Shown piece by piece: positions 1 through 10,545 of a stretch of DNA of 64,000 nt; the first letter of the stretch is position 1; every line of letters starts with the position of its first letter. Source of the DNA: Edaphobacter sp. (GTDB taxonomy: Bacteria > Acidobacteriota > Terriglobia > Terriglobales > Acidobacteriaceae); the NCBI RefSeq assembly GCF_028283685.1, contig NZ_JAPWKF010000005.1, positions 186,001 to 250,000 of the forward strand. Reading direction: 5' to 3'. The notes under the pieces are model-generated. The model saw only the letters and a program-made list of their open reading frames with translations, was not told the DNA's origin and made no database searches. The translations under genes were made by a program, and so were the position numbers.

Positions 1-79
1 CGCGATTGAGGAAGCGCGTCAGCGTTGATTTCGCAGGCGTCTCAGCCTGCACAGTACTGGAAGGGTCGATGGTGATCAT
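1..79 (-). CDS. ybeY: Partial N-terminus, probable endoribonuclease YbeY
   Basis: Only the first 26 codons are inside the window; the gene runs off the left edge. An ATG at 77-79 opens a frame reading MITIDPSSTV and then LTRFLNR, which resembles the N-terminus of acidobacterial YbeY, a zinc-dependent RNase used in 16S rRNA 3' end maturation. It lies downstream of phoH on the same strand, the usual phoH-ybeY order. No clear Shine-Dalgarno sequence precedes the ATG, and the catalytic histidines would lie outside the window, so the call rests mainly on gene order. Confidence 0.5.
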   Translation of the reverse strand, partial: MITIDPSSTVQAETPAKSTLTRFLNR

Positions 80-196
80 CGTCAGATTGATTGTAGCTTG
101 TTGGTTTTTCGCAAGTCGTCAAAAGGCGGATTTCATGCGGTCACGATGACCGATAGGGGAAACAGAACAAGTCCGATCACACCAAGCCATTTTCTT

Positions 197-232
197 TGTC
201 CTGGAACAGTCCTCTTCGTCCTGGAACGGTCC
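197..232. repeat. Short tandem repeat between ybeY and phoH
   Basis: Two 16-base units at 197-212 and 217-232 differ at two positions and share GTCCTGGAAC. A second small direct repeat (GTTCAGACAT) lies at 332-341 and 347-356. The 288-base spacer 80-367 holds no convincing gene; apart from these repeats it contains the phoH terminator. Confidence 0.5.
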
Positions 233-292
233 AATGAGGGCACAGAATCCTGCTGCGAATCCCAGCACCGTGAAGGATTCTGCTGAAAGAGA

Positions 293-322
293 GATGCTGC
301 CCCAAGGTATCGGGGCAGCATC
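293..322 (-). terminator. Hairpin terminator downstream of phoH
   Basis: A perfect 11-base inverted repeat (GATGCTGCCCC at 293-303, its complement at 312-322) with an 8-base loop. On the minus strand it is followed by TCTCTTTC, a modest U-rich tail, and it sits 46 bases after the phoH stop codon. Confidence 0.7.
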
Positions 323-367
323 CGCTCTTAAGTTCAGACATCGTTAGTTCAGACATGGTTGCTGCTG

Positions 368-1408
<1,041 letters not shown>

Positions 1409-1731
1409 GAGTTAGGCTGACCTCCGTCAGGCGAAGCAGGGTTAGCTTCCGTTGTATTGGACACACCGTACTTGTGCGAGGTTGCGGTCATGTGACAACC
1501 CTCGAAAGGGAAGACGCATGGCGCAGGGACGACTTGGGTTTTTGGTGGGATTCCGACCGGGATGGCGAGAGTTGCCAATGTTTGCCGAAGATGGGCACAG
1601 ACTAGACCCGGTGGCGGTGCGAGGTCAAGAGGCATTTGTCACAGCCTGTGAATCCAAAGGGGTAACCGGTGGAATGGGGCCAAAGAGGAGCCCGGAACGG
1701 TGGGATTCCTGAATGGTTTCGCTGGAATTCG
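1409..1731. other. Spacer between phoH and the rpsT promoter
   Basis: The 452-base divergent region 1409-1860 carries no convincing gene. Near phoH it holds the phoH ribosome binding site. The rpsT promoter is at 1732-1760. The middle shows no repeat or recognisable RNA. Short open frames here lack ribosome binding sites and family resemblance. Confidence 0.5.
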
Positions 1732-1760
1732 TTGACCTTAGACCGGGTTTTCCGTAGACT
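1732..1760 (+). promoter_or_regulatory. Sigma-70-type promoter of rpsT
   Basis: TTGACC at 1732-1737 and TAGACT at 1755-1760 are separated by exactly 17 bases. The inferred transcription start near 1767 leaves a leader of about 95 bases before rpsT. Confidence 0.6.
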
Positions 1761-1860
1761 TAGAGATTGCAGAGGATGGTTCAGGCTGTGAATTCGGCCA
1801 GCCTGGAGCTGCATCCGAAAATTCCCCGACAACAACCGGGTTAAGAGAGAGATTTTAGAC

Positions 1861-2136
1861 ATGGCAAATCATGTTTCGTCCCTGAAGCGCGCACGTCAGA
1901 CCGAGAAGAAGACTGCGGTCAACCGCGCGAACAAGAGCAAGCTCCGTGGCACCCTGCGCACCCTGCGCGAGGCAATCGCCAAGGGAGACAGCAATGAGCT
2001 GAAGACCGTTTACAGCGCAACCGTTTCGGTTCTCGACAAGAGCGTCCAGAAGGGCGTGCTGCACAAGAACACGGCGAGCCGCTACAAGAGCCGTCTGAAC
2101 GCCCGCGTCAAAGCGGTCGTCACCAAGGCTGCCTAA
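1861..2136 (+). CDS. rpsT: 30S ribosomal protein S20
   Basis: A 91-residue, Lys/Arg-rich protein starting [17 protein letters not shown] with the S20 signature [16 protein letters not shown] and the C-terminal [17 protein letters not shown]20 is a primary binder of 16S rRNA in the small subunit. The purine stretch AGAGAGAG ahead of the ATG acts as ribosome binding site. It is monocistronic: a promoter lies at 1732 and a hairpin follows at 2166. Confidence 0.98.
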   Translation: MANHVSSLKRARQTEKKTAVNRANKSKLRGTLRTLREAIAKGDSNELKTVYSATVSVLDKSVQKGVLHKNTASRYKSRLNARVKAVVTKAA

Positions 2137-2165
2137 GCCAAAGCCTTTCGAGTCAGGTTTCAATC

Positions 2166-2195
2166 GAGGCACGATCACATCCGTGGTCGTGCCTC
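2166..2195 (+). terminator. Hairpin after rpsT
   Basis: A 12-bp stem (GAGGCACGATCA at 2166-2177 with 2184-2195) that includes one G-U pair on the plus strand, followed by ATCTTCT. It separates rpsT from the convergent transporter gene. Confidence 0.65.
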
Positions 2196-2207
2196 ATCTT
2201 CTGTTGG

Positions 2208-3128
2208 CTATCCTGCCGGCTGATGCTCCGGTACGTGCGCCCTGGAGTGCGTGGTCAGGGTGATCGCGGCGAACAGGATGAGGCAGCCGCCGGTCCAGGC
2301 GGTGGGGCCAAGATGCTCGCCCAGGGCGAAGACCCCGAGCAGGCTCCCGATCAGCGGCTCCATGTTCAGCAGAACGCCAGCCTGTGAGGCGGGAACCTGC
2401 GTCATGCCCCAGTTCCACAGCAGCGTTGTGGTGGCGGTGCAGAGAACGCCGCTGGCTGCGAGCGCGAGCCATGCCTTCAGCGAGACATGTGCGATGGGCG
2501 GCAGGCCATACCGCATCGGTACCCAGAACATCAGCATCAGCGTGCCCAGCAGAAGACCGTAGGCGGTGACGACGATGGGGGAGTGGGTGTCCATCAGGCG
2601 CTTGTTGAGAAGAATCCAGAAGAGGGCGATCGCCAGCGAGAGCACGACCAGAAGGTCGCCCGTGAGCGAGGGATTGCCCGCGCCGGTGGCGTGATGGCCG
2701 AGCGCGATCAGTGCGGCTCCCGTGGTGGAACCTGCAAGGGCGATCCAGCCGGTGAGGTCGAGGCGCTCATGGGCAAAGATGGTGGCTCCGACCGCCAGGA
2801 TGACCGGCATGGTGCCGACCATCAGCGCGGCATGCGAGACGGTCGTGAGCGACAGGCCGTAGAACTGCAGCAAAAACTGCACCGGGATGCCCAGAAAGGA
2901 TGCGATGGCGAGGGTGCGCCACTCGCGTGCTTTGAGGCCGGGGCGGTGGGTCACCAGCAGCGGCAGCAGCGGAAGCATGGCGAACAGGAAGCGGTAGAGC
3001 ACCATGTGCGCGAAGTTCATCTCGGCCAGGGCGATCTTGCCGAAGAAGAAGCCGCAACCCCACAGGGCGCTGGCGCTGGCACAGGCGAGAAAGCCGACAG
3101 CTCGACGCTTCGGTTGCAAGGATGGCAT
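2208..3128 (-). CDS. EamA/DMT-family transporter
   Basis: A 306-residue integral membrane protein with about ten hydrophobic segments arranged as two EamA repeats, the drug/metabolite exporter superfamily. The first segment holds ALWGCGFFFGKIAL; the second half contains a related stretch with LLWNWGMTQVPASQAGVLL. The substrate cannot be read from the sequence. An ATG 60 bases further upstream (3188) is in frame, but that extension would run through the terminator at 3153-3178, so the ATG at 3126-3128 (MPSLQPKRRA) is preferred. It lies downstream of the M13 peptidase gene but is separated from it by that terminator. Confidence 0.85.
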   Translation of the reverse strand: MPSLQPKRRAVGFLACASASALWGCGFFFGKIALAEMNFAHMVLYRFLFAMLPLLPLLVTHRPGLKAREWRTLAIASFLGIPVQFLLQFYGLSLTTVSHAALMVGTMPVILAVGATIFAHERLDLTGWIALAGSTTGAALIALGHHATGAGNPSLTGDLLVVLSLAIALFWILLNKRLMDTHSPIVVTAYGLLLGTLMLMFWVPMRYGLPPIAHVSLKAWLALAASGVLCTATTTLLWNWGMTQVPASQAGVLLNMEPLIGSLLGVFALGEHLGPTAWTGGCLILFAAITLTTHSRAHVPEHQPAG

Positions 3129-3152
3129 GTCTTCACTCTCGCACAAAGGAAA

Positions 3153-3178
3153 GGGGCGCAGCACGAAGGCTGCGCCCC
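3153..3178 (-). terminator. Rho-independent terminator of the M13 peptidase gene
   Basis: A perfect 10-bp stem, GGGGCGCAGC (3153-3162) with 3169-3178, and a 6-base loop. On the minus strand it is followed by TTTCCTTT. It lies 21 bases after the peptidase stop codon. Confidence 0.85.
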
Positions 3179-3198
3179 ATCCTGTCATCTGCTGTCAG

Positions 3199-5301
3199 CT
3201 ACCAGACGCGGCAGCTGTTGGCGGGAACCATCGGCGTGTCCTGCTTGCAGCTGAAGGCATTGGCGAAGCCCGGTTGATTGACGATGGCGCCGTTCGCCCG
3301 GAAGTGATCGGGCGAGTGCGGATCGGTGAGCACCTGCTGGCGGATGGCGTCGGGCCGCGAGTTTTCGCACCAGTTCTGCGCATAGGCGATGTAGAAGCGC
3401 TGTGGCGCGGTGTAGCCGTTTACCTTCGCGTTGAGGTCGACGCTGTTCTGCTTCGCGCGCTCGAGGTAGGCCATGTAAGCGAGGACGAGGCCGCCGTTGT
3501 CGGCGGTGTTCTCGCCGAGCGTCAGCTTGCCGTTCACCTTCACATCATCGACGGCGACGAAGTTACCGTATTCGTTTACGAGGCAGTCGGTCCGCGTCTC
3601 GAACTTCTTCGCGTCCTCGGGCGTCCACCAGTCGCTAAGGTTGCCCTTGGCGTCGAACTTGCGGCCCTCGTCGTCGAAGCCGTGGGTCAGCTCGTGGCCG
3701 ATGACGGCGCCGATGTGGCCGTAGTTCACGGCGTCATCCTGCTTCTGGTCGTAGAAGGCAGGTTGAAGGATGCCGGCGGGGAAGTTGATGTCGTTCATGC
3801 TGGGGTCGTAGTAGGCGTTGACGGTGGGCGGCGTCATGCCCCACTCGTTGTGGTCGACGGGCTTGCCGATCTTGTTCAGCACGCGATCGTTTTCAAAGGC
3901 CGTGGCGCGGAAGCGGTTGCCGAGGGCATCGTCGGCCTTGACCTCGAGCTTCGTATAGTCGCGCCACTTGTCGGGGTAGCCGATCTTGTTGGCGATGCCG
4001 TGCAGCTTCTCCTTGGCGCGAACCCGGGTGGTGTCGGACATCCAGTCGAGGTGGTCGATGTCGTTGCTCATCGCGAGCTCGATGTCGTGGACCATCTCGA
4101 GCATCTTGGCTTTGCTGTCTCCGGCGAAGTACTTCGAGACGTAGACCTCGCCGAGCGCCTCGCCCAGCGAGCCGTTGACGGCGTTGGAGCAGCGCTTCCA
4201 GCGTGCGCTCTGCTCGGGCTGGCCGGTCAGCTTGCGGCCGTAGAAGTCGAAGTTCTCATCATCGAACTTCCTGGGCAGGCGGCTGGCCGATGTGGTCAGC
4301 AGGTGATAGCGCATGTAGGCCTTCAGGGTGGCGATGTCGGTGCCGCGCATTGCCTTCATCATCGCCGTCAGGAACTCGGGGTTGGAGTTGTTCACCTCGG
4401 AGATCTCGGGTGACTGGATGCCCTTGCGGAACTGGTTGAAGGCGGGGGGCGAAATGGTCTCGTGGAAGGTGGCGATGGTCTGCGGGTGGTAGGTCTTTTC
4501 GGGATCGCGGCGGTCGGTGACAGACATGGAGGCCTTGGCCAGGACGGTCTCAAAGGCCATGATGTCCTCTGCCTGCTTCGTTGCCTCGGCGGCGGGAGTA
4601 CCGGCCAGCGTCAGCATCTTTGCGACGTGCTCGACATACTGTTTGCGGATGGTCTCATCCTTGGCGCCGGTGCGCAGATAGTAGTCGCGCTCGGGCAGGC
4701 CGAGTCCGGCCTGGTCGACGAAGGCGATCTGCTTGCTGGCGTCCTTGAAGTCCTGCTGTTCGCCGTAGCCGAAGAAGACATCGACGCCGATGCGCTGCAA
4801 CTCGCCGATCAGCTCAGGCAGGTCGCGCACGGAGTGGACGGCGTTGATCTTGTCCATCCAGGGTTGGAGCGGCTGAAGACCGTTGGCCTCGATGGCGCTG
4901 GTGTCCATGCAGCTCTTGTAGTAGTCGCCAATCTTCTGTTCGTTGGGGGTGCGTCCTGCACCGCCGGCGGCGGCCTGGGTGAGGATGCCGTTCAGGGACT
5001 GCGTGTTGACGTTATAGAGGGCGTAGAACTGATCGACGCCCGGCTGATCGCTGGGGATGGGATGGTTGGCGGCGAACTTGCCGCAGGCAAACTTGTAGAA
5101 GTCGTTGCAGGGATTGACGGAGGCGTCGATGGACGACATGTCAAAGCCGGGAATGGGTTTATAGACCTCGTTCGGTTTTTCGCTGCTGTTTGCGGTTCCC
5201 TGGGCCAGGCAGACCCCGGCGGCGAGAACGGCGACGGCCCCCAGGCCGAAGACGCCTCCCAGATTGCGTTTCAGGCCATCCATCATTCGATTCATAGTCA
5301 T
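3199..5301 (-). CDS. Secreted M13 family zinc metallopeptidase (neprilysin/PepO-like)
   Basis: A 700-residue protein with the family's usual length. A hydrophobic segment at residues 14-33, ending in CLAQG, acts as a signal peptide or lipoprotein-like leader. The zinc site HELTH is at 536-540, with the third ligand motif ENTAD at about 597-601. The substrate-cleft motif NAYYDPSMNDINFPAGIL precedes the zinc site, and the chain ends CRVW, the C-terminal CxxW of M13 enzymes. Such enzymes cleave peptides of up to about 40 residues outside the cytoplasm. It is divergent from the secreted protein gene at 5460 and ends in a strong terminator. Confidence 0.95.
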   Translation of the reverse strand: MTMNRMMDGLKRNLGGVFGLGAVAVLAAGVCLAQGTANSSEKPNEVYKPIPGFDMSSIDASVNPCNDFYKFACGKFAANHPIPSDQPGVDQFYALYNVNTQSLNGILTQAAAGGAGRTPNEQKIGDYYKSCMDTSAIEANGLQPLQPWMDKINAVHSVRDLPELIGELQRIGVDVFFGYGEQQDFKDASKQIAFVDQAGLGLPERDYYLRTGAKDETIRKQYVEHVAKMLTLAGTPAAEATKQAEDIMAFETVLAKASMSVTDRRDPEKTYHPQTIATFHETISPPAFNQFRKGIQSPEISEVNNSNPEFLTAMMKAMRGTDIATLKAYMRYHLLTTSASRLPRKFDDENFDFYGRKLTGQPEQSARWKRCSNAVNGSLGEALGEVYVSKYFAGDSKAKMLEMVHDIELAMSNDIDHLDWMSDTTRVRAKEKLHGIANKIGYPDKWRDYTKLEVKADDALGNRFRATAFENDRVLNKIGKPVDHNEWGMTPPTVNAYYDPSMNDINFPAGILQPAFYDQKQDDAVNYGHIGAVIGHELTHGFDDEGRKFDAKGNLSDWWTPEDAKKFETRTDCLVNEYGNFVAVDDVKVNGKLTLGENTADNGGLVLAYMAYLERAKQNSVDLNAKVNGYTAPQRFYIAYAQNWCENSRPDAIRQQVLTDPHSPDHFRANGAIVNQPGFANAFSCKQDTPMVPANSCRVW

Positions 5302-5459
5302 GCAGTTCCTCGTTTTTATCCTTTTGCGACTCTCAAAACAGTGCTGTGTCTTCTATTGTTCCATCCCGGAAACGCCGGCAGAAGTGCTTCCCATTGGCGG
5401 GGGGAAGCGTCTGTGAAACATTAGTCTTTAGCGCTCGGATGGGATACGCGCCTCTGATC

Positions 5460-7082
5460 ATGCCGGTTCCAAGCATCATCCACGGTCTAATACGCCAGCG
5501 CAAGCTGGCAGGACTCGCCATGCTGGCGATTTGCCTTCAATTTGTGACTGGCGAGGCAGCGGCCAAAGATAGCCGCGCGGTATTGCGCATTCCGCTGGAG
5601 CCGACGGGCTTCGAGGCGTCGCAATCGCAGTTCCTGCTGGCCGGCGGGTCGATGATGACGGTCGACTTTATCGACGACCAGCACCTGCTGCTGACCTATA
5701 ACGTCAAACGCCTGCTGAAACGGCTGCCGGATTGCCCGCCCTCCGACCAGGACCGCGAGGTGGATGCCGTTGTCCTGCAGCTGCCGGACGGCAAGCCGGT
5801 CGCCCGCGCCTCGTGGCGGTTTCACGACCGCGGCCAGTATCTCTGGCGGCTCGGTCACGGACGCTTCCTGCTGCGTAACCGGAACGAACTCTGGACGCTG
5901 TCGCCGATGATCAACCTGGCCAGCGGCAACGCCTTCAAGCAGAGACCGCTGATCGAGACCAAACGCCGCATCGCCGGGCTGCTGGTTTCTCCCGATGCCG
6001 ACCTGATGATTGTGGAGACGCTGGAGGCGGAGAAGCCCAGAGGGCTGGAGGAGGCGACCGGCGCCTCTTCGTCGCAGCAGACGGACGAGTCGAAAGAGCG
6101 GGCCGAGATGCCGGTGCAGATCAACTTCTTCTCGGTCATCTATGGCGATGCCGATGCGGTGGACCTGACGCCGGGCGAGGCGGCGCGCTCGCGGACGCCG
6201 GGACGGATTCCCGCCAACTCGGCTGGCTTCCTCGCCATGGTGGACCAGGGGCAGCAGCGCTGGGCCTTCGACTTCAACACCTATGACGGCAAGAGGCTGG
6301 AGCTGTCGCCGTTCGATTCGACGTGCAAGCCCTCGCCCATTCTTGTGAGCCGCGGCGAGTTTATCGCATTCGGCTGCCACACGAGCCGCACCCCGCAGGT
6401 GATCGGCGGCTTCAACATGCGCGGCGAGGAGATGTGGGAGCAGAATATGACGGAGAGCTACCTTGCACCGACATTTTCGTATGCTCCGGCCGCGGGCCGC
6501 TTTGCCTTCAGCCGCATGATTACGCACAGCAACCTGACCAGTGACGACTCTCTTTCGCCCGAGATGATCGCCGGGCAGAACATTATCGTCTACCAGACCA
6601 ATACCGGAGCGCAGCTGCTGCATATCAATGCGACGCCGGTCGCTCGCGCGGGGCAGAACTTCGCGCTCTCGCCCGATGGCATGAGCCTGGCCGTGATGCG
6701 CGGCGATGCGATTGAGGTCTATCCGCTGCCGGGGTTGACGGGCAAGGATCGCGAGGCGGTGCAGCAGGCGGAGACCTCGGCGCCTCGGCTGACGGGAGGA
6801 GCACGGCGGCCGCTGTCGGCGGCGCTGTCTTCGTCGAGCCCGGAGAATGCGGCGCCTGCAGCGGCACCGTCGCAGGCAGCTCCGCCGAGTGCTGCTCCAG
6901 CAGTGCCGCCGGGACCATCGGCAGCCGCTGTTCCTGCCCCGGCGGCGGATAGTACACCGCCGCTCCAGAGCGCACCTGCGGGGGACGAAGGGAATACGGT
7001 GGGAGATGAGCAGCCTCGGCGCAAGCCTCCGACGCTCTACAACGAGCCGGGAGAGCAGCCGAGGGGCGATCGTCCAGAGTAA
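5460..7082 (+). CDS. Secreted protein of unknown function, beta-propeller-like
   Basis: Not assigned to a named family. The chosen ATG gives 540 residues with a signal peptide (MPVPSIIHGLIRQRKLAG, then a hydrophobic run ending GEAAA). The body is rich in short beta-type strands with repeated patterns such as FIDDQHLLLTYN, RLGHGRFLLRNRNELW and FALSPDGMSLAVMRGD, suggesting a WD40- or NHL-like propeller that may bind a ligand in the periplasm. The last 120 residues are Pro/Ala/Ser-rich and probably disordered. An in-frame ATG at 5439 is possible, and an upstream extension to 5346 would lack signal-peptide character. It is divergent from the M13 peptidase. Confidence 0.75.
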   Translation: MPVPSIIHGLIRQRKLAGLAMLAICLQFVTGEAAAKDSRAVLRIPLEPTGFEASQSQFLLAGGSMMTVDFIDDQHLLLTYNVKRLLKRLPDCPPSDQDREVDAVVLQLPDGKPVARASWRFHDRGQYLWRLGHGRFLLRNRNELWTLSPMINLASGNAFKQRPLIETKRRIAGLLVSPDADLMIVETLEAEKPRGLEEATGASSSQQTDESKERAEMPVQINFFSVIYGDADAVDLTPGEAARSRTPGRIPANSAGFLAMVDQGQQRWAFDFNTYDGKRLELSPFDSTCKPSPILVSRGEFIAFGCHTSRTPQVIGGFNMRGEEMWEQNMTESYLAPTFSYAPAAGRFAFSRMITHSNLTSDDSLSPEMIAGQNIIVYQTNTGAQLLHINATPVARAGQNFALSPDGMSLAVMRGDAIEVYPLPGLTGKDREAVQQAETSAPRLTGGARRPLSAALSSSSPENAAPAAAPSQAAPPSAAPAVPPGPSAAAVPAPAADSTPPLQSAPAGDEGNTVGDEQPRRKPPTLYNEPGEQPRGDRPE

Positions 7083-7221
7083 ATACAGATGGCCAGCCGA
7101 TAGGATGGGCCGCGCCCGGTGACTCCGAGGGCCAACTTCGTCGAGAAGAAGGATCGTGCCGCAGCCTTCTGACACTGTGCGGGGAGCTCTTCGGCAAACT
7201 GCTGGCGTGTAGTATGTTGGC

Positions 7222-8115
7222 GTGCGAACTCCATTACTTCTTTTGCTTGCTCTGCTTACAGGCCCATGTGTCTCTGCGCAGAAGGTGACGCTGCCGCTAT
7301 GGCCTGACGGCAATCCCGAGCCATATCAAGGCGCGGCCGAGACGGACATCACCAAGCCGACAGACCGCCTGGTGCAGGGCAAGGCGCTCTCTCACATGAC
7401 CAACGTCGGCAAGCCAACACTGGCGTTTTATCCGGCGCCTGCGGAGAAGAATACGGGCGTGACGGTGGTGGTCTTTCCGGGCGGCGGCTACAAGATTCTG
7501 GCGTATGACCTGGAGGGCACGGAGGTCTGCACGTGGCTGAACGAGGCTGGCATCAACTGCGCGCTGGTGAAGTATCGCGTGCCGATCGAGAAGAAGTATC
7601 CCGAGGACACGCAGGATCTTGAGGATGCACAGCAGGCGATGCGGATCACGCGGTCGCACGCGGAAGAGTGGAAGCTGGACCCGCATCGTGTGGGGGTGCT
7701 GGGGTTCTCGGCGGGCGGGCATCTTGTGGTCGTGCTGGGCAATCATCCGGACTTCAAGCGGGCGAACGAGCCCGCGACGGAGTCGGCGATCAGCGCGAGG
7801 CCGGACTTTATTGTGGCGATCTATCCGGCGTACCTGACCGAGGGGCCGGGGCTGACGCAGCTGGCCAAGGGGATCGACCCGGTGGCGACGGCTCCGCCGA
7901 CGTTCCTGGCGCAGACGGCGGACGACCCTGTCCATGTAGAGAATGTGCTGGTTTACGCTGAGGCGCTGAAGACGTTGAAGGTGCCGTTTGAGCTGCATGT
8001 CTTCAACGAGGCGGGGCATGGATATGGCCTGCGTCCGGGACCGCTGCCGGTGACGCACTGGCCGGCTCTGGTGGAGACGTGGCTGCACACGATTGATATG
8101 TTGCCGGGTAAGTAG
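7222..8115 (+). CDS. Secreted alpha/beta hydrolase (acetyl esterase/lipase-like)
   Basis: A 297-residue protein with a signal peptide (RTPLLLLLALLTGPCVSAQ) starting at a GTG. The fold is an alpha/beta hydrolase: the oxyanion region FPGGGYKILA at about 90-99, the nucleophile elbow GFSAGG at about 161-166, an acid in the segment AQTADDPVHVENV and the catalytic His in NEAGHGYGL. This pattern matches the BD-FAE/acetyl-xylan-esterase-like group, suggesting release of acyl groups from sugars outside the cytoplasm. The start is uncertain because no good Shine-Dalgarno sequence precedes the GTG. A small membrane protein gene follows 32 bases later, probably in the same operon. Confidence 0.85.
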   Translation: MRTPLLLLLALLTGPCVSAQKVTLPLWPDGNPEPYQGAAETDITKPTDRLVQGKALSHMTNVGKPTLAFYPAPAEKNTGVTVVVFPGGGYKILAYDLEGTEVCTWLNEAGINCALVKYRVPIEKKYPEDTQDLEDAQQAMRITRSHAEEWKLDPHRVGVLGFSAGGHLVVVLGNHPDFKRANEPATESAISARPDFIVAIYPAYLTEGPGLTQLAKGIDPVATAPPTFLAQTADDPVHVENVLVYAEALKTLKVPFELHVFNEAGHGYGLRPGPLPVTHWPALVETWLHTIDMLPGK

Positions 8116-8147
8116 AGCCGTTTTGTATTGCCGGGAGACGAGGACGC

Positions 8148-8444
8148 ATGAAGAAGGCATTGCTCACCATCGGTCAGTTTCTGCTGTTCCTGGTTGTCTT
8201 TGCGGCGGGAAGCTTTCTGCATCCACTTAATTTCCATTGGGCGCAGAAGACGACGGCGGCGGGGGTGACGAGCGTCTTTATCGCCGATGGGCTGCTGCTG
8301 GCGACCGGGCTTTTTGTGGCGATTGTGGCGGTGCAGGCGCTCCTCAAGCGACGATGCGATACCCCGTGGACGGTGGTCGGTTTTCTGCTGGCGGTCGGAG
8401 TGGGATACGCGATCCGGCTGGGGTTCATCACCCGCGACTTCTAG
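8148..8444 (+). CDS. Small membrane protein of unknown function
   Basis: A 98-residue protein with three predicted membrane segments (about 5-25, 38-62 and 75-95) and a short loop containing RRCDTP. No family is recognised. GGAGACGAGG lies just upstream of the ATG and supports the start. It follows the esterase gene closely and is probably co-transcribed with it. Confidence 0.75.
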   Translation: MKKALLTIGQFLLFLVVFAAGSFLHPLNFHWAQKTTAAGVTSVFIADGLLLATGLFVAIVAVQALLKRRCDTPWTVVGFLLAVGVGYAIRLGFITRDF

Positions 8445-8688
8445 GAGTCAGGGACAGGGCTGAGGAAAACCGGGCCGATGTGTGGGAGATTTTCCGGCGG
8501 GGCGGATTTGACACGGGTTAGGGGCGCCAGGCATTGTCAATCCCCCTTGGGATCAACGGTGATGCCCCTTTCTTCTTGTCGGCGGTGAACGGGGCTTTGG
8601 TACACTCACGCCAATAGCCCAACAAATGCCGCCGTTTTGGGCAGGCGGCGCACGTCACTTTTGCGCTTCACAAAGGAATTGCTCACCG

Positions 8689-10474
8689 ATGAGTTCCTCG
8701 ACTGCTCCAGAATCCTTCGATCTTTCCCGCCGCAGCATCGTTTACTTCTCGATGGAGATTGCACTTGCTCCCTCGGTTCCCACCTACTCGGGTGGCCTTG
8801 GCATGCTTGCGGGCGATACTCTTCGCTCGGCGGCAGACATGTCGGCTCCGATGGTGGCGGTCTCCCTGGCGCATCGCCGCGGCTACTTCCGGCAGATTCT
8901 CTCGGACGTCGGCCAGCAGTCCGAGGCTGACGTTCCGTGGTCACCGGAGACGACGCTTCCGGCAGGCCCGACGGTGACGATCAACATGCAGGGGCGCGAG
9001 CTGAAGATCCGCTCGTGGCGTTTCGATGTGGTGGGTACGACCGGGCACGTGGTGCCGGTCTACCTGCTGGACGCCGATGTCGAGGGCAACGACGCGTGGG
9101 ACCGCAAGCTGACCGATCATCTTTATGGTGGGGACACCTACTATCGCCTGTGCCAGGAGACGATCCTCGGTATCGGCGGCATCGCGATTGTGCAGGCCCT
9201 GGGCGTCGATCCCGAGGTTTACCACATGAACGAAGGCCACGCGGCGCTGCTGACTATCGGCCTGGTGGAGCAGAAGCTTAAAGGACGCGCGGTGACCGAG
9301 GCGACCGACGCCGATCGCGCGTGGGTGCGCAAGCAGTGCGTCTTCACGACGCATACGCCGGTTCCGGCAGGGCATGACCAGTTTGGCTCTGACCAGATGT
9401 ACCAGGTTCTTGGGCACGATCGCGGCACGGCTGTGGAAGCCGCGGGTGGGATGCACAACGGCCTGATGAACATGACGTACCTCGCACTGGGCGATGTCGC
9501 GTTATGTGAACGGCGTGGCGATGCAGCACGGCAAGGTCTCGCAGGTGATGTTCCCCGAGTACAAGGTTCACTCGATCACGAACGGCGTGCATGCGGCGAC
9601 GTGGCTGTCGGAGGGCTTCCAGGAGCTGTTCGACGATGAGATTCCCGACTGGCGCACGGACAACCGCTACTTCCGTTCGGTGTACGGCATTGATCCGGCG
9701 CGCATCGCGGCCTGCCACATCAAGAACAAGCAGAAGCTGTTTGCTGTATTGGCGCGGCGCACGGGACACTACTTCAACCCCTCGGTGCTGACGCTGGGCT
9801 TTGCCCGCCGCGTGGCGACGTACAAGCGTGCGAGCCTGCTGCTGGACGATCCGGCACGGCTGGTGAGCCTGGCGGAGAAGATCGGCGGCCTGCAGATTCT
9901 GTACGCGGGCAAGGCGCATCCGGCGGACAACGCGGGCAAGGCGCTGATCAAGGACGTGTACGAGGCGGCTGTGAAGCTGAACTCGGCGTCGCTGAAGATC
10001 TACTACGTGGAGAACTATGACTGGGAGCTGGGCGCGCTGCTGACGCAGGGCGTCGATGTCTGGGTGAATACGCCGCGCCGTCCGTACGAGGCTTCGGGTA
10101 CTTCGGGCATGAAGGCTGCGCTGAACGGCGTGCCGTCGCTGTCGATTCTCGATGGATGGTGGATCGAGGGCTGCGCGGAGAACACGACGGGATGGGCGAT
10201 CGAGGACGGCGAGAACGAAGCCGCCGAGGCAGCAAGCCTGTACACGAAGCTGGAGAAGAGCATCGCTCCGATGTGGTCGAACCCGAACGCGTGGGCGAAG
10301 CTGCAGCAGCACTGTATCGGCATCAACGGAACGTTCTTCAATACGCATCGCATGCTGAGCCAGTACCTGGGCAACGCGTACTTCCCCTACACCGATACGC
10401 ATACGCGCGTGGCGATCAACACGGGCTCGCAGCAGATGGGCGATATCGCGGAGCTGGCGAAGGTCCGCAAGTAA
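8689..10474 (+). pseudogene. glgP: Alpha-glucan phosphorylase (GlgP family), single-base frameshift
   Basis: The two halves belong to one enzyme that cleaves alpha-1,4-glucans with phosphate to give glucose-1-phosphate. Codons from the ATG at 8689 (AAGGA at 8673-8677) run in one frame through NEGHAALL, TTHTPVPAGHD and NMTYLAL. The protein then continues in another frame as MSRYVNGVAMQHGKVS up to the pyridoxal-phosphate lysine region GTSGMKAALNG and a stop at 10474. The break is at GGG 9489-9491: dropping one G restores an uninterrupted protein of 594 residues, a normal length for the short bacterial type. As read, the first frame ends early at about 9639. It may be a true mutation or a sequencing error in a G run. 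A strong terminator follows. Confidence 0.88.
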
Positions 10475-10492
10475 GCCTGCTGAACGAAAAAG

Positions 10493-10521
10493 AAGAACCC
10501 CGGTCGATGACCGGGGTTCTT
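10493..10521. terminator. Bidirectional terminator between glgP and mdtC
   Basis: A perfect 13-bp stem (AAGAACCCCGGTC at 10493-10505 with 10509-10521) around a 3-base loop. Flanking A-rich and T-rich ends can serve both converging genes. Confidence 0.85.
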
Positions 10522-10545
10522 TGCGTCGGGGGGTTGCTGAAGAAG

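Noticed and set aside
98-286. Possible small plus-strand gene between ybeY and phoH
   Set aside because: No ribosome binding site, no family resemblance, and the stretch includes a simple tandem repeat.
3129-3188. Longer start for the EamA transporter
   Set aside because: The extension would be translated through a strong terminator hairpin at 3153-3178, and the resulting N-terminus does not resemble the family.
9480-9500. Programmed frameshift in the glgP-like gene
   Set aside because: There is no slippery heptamer with a downstream stop and pseudoknot, and phosphorylases are not known to use recoding; a mutation or base-call error is simpler.
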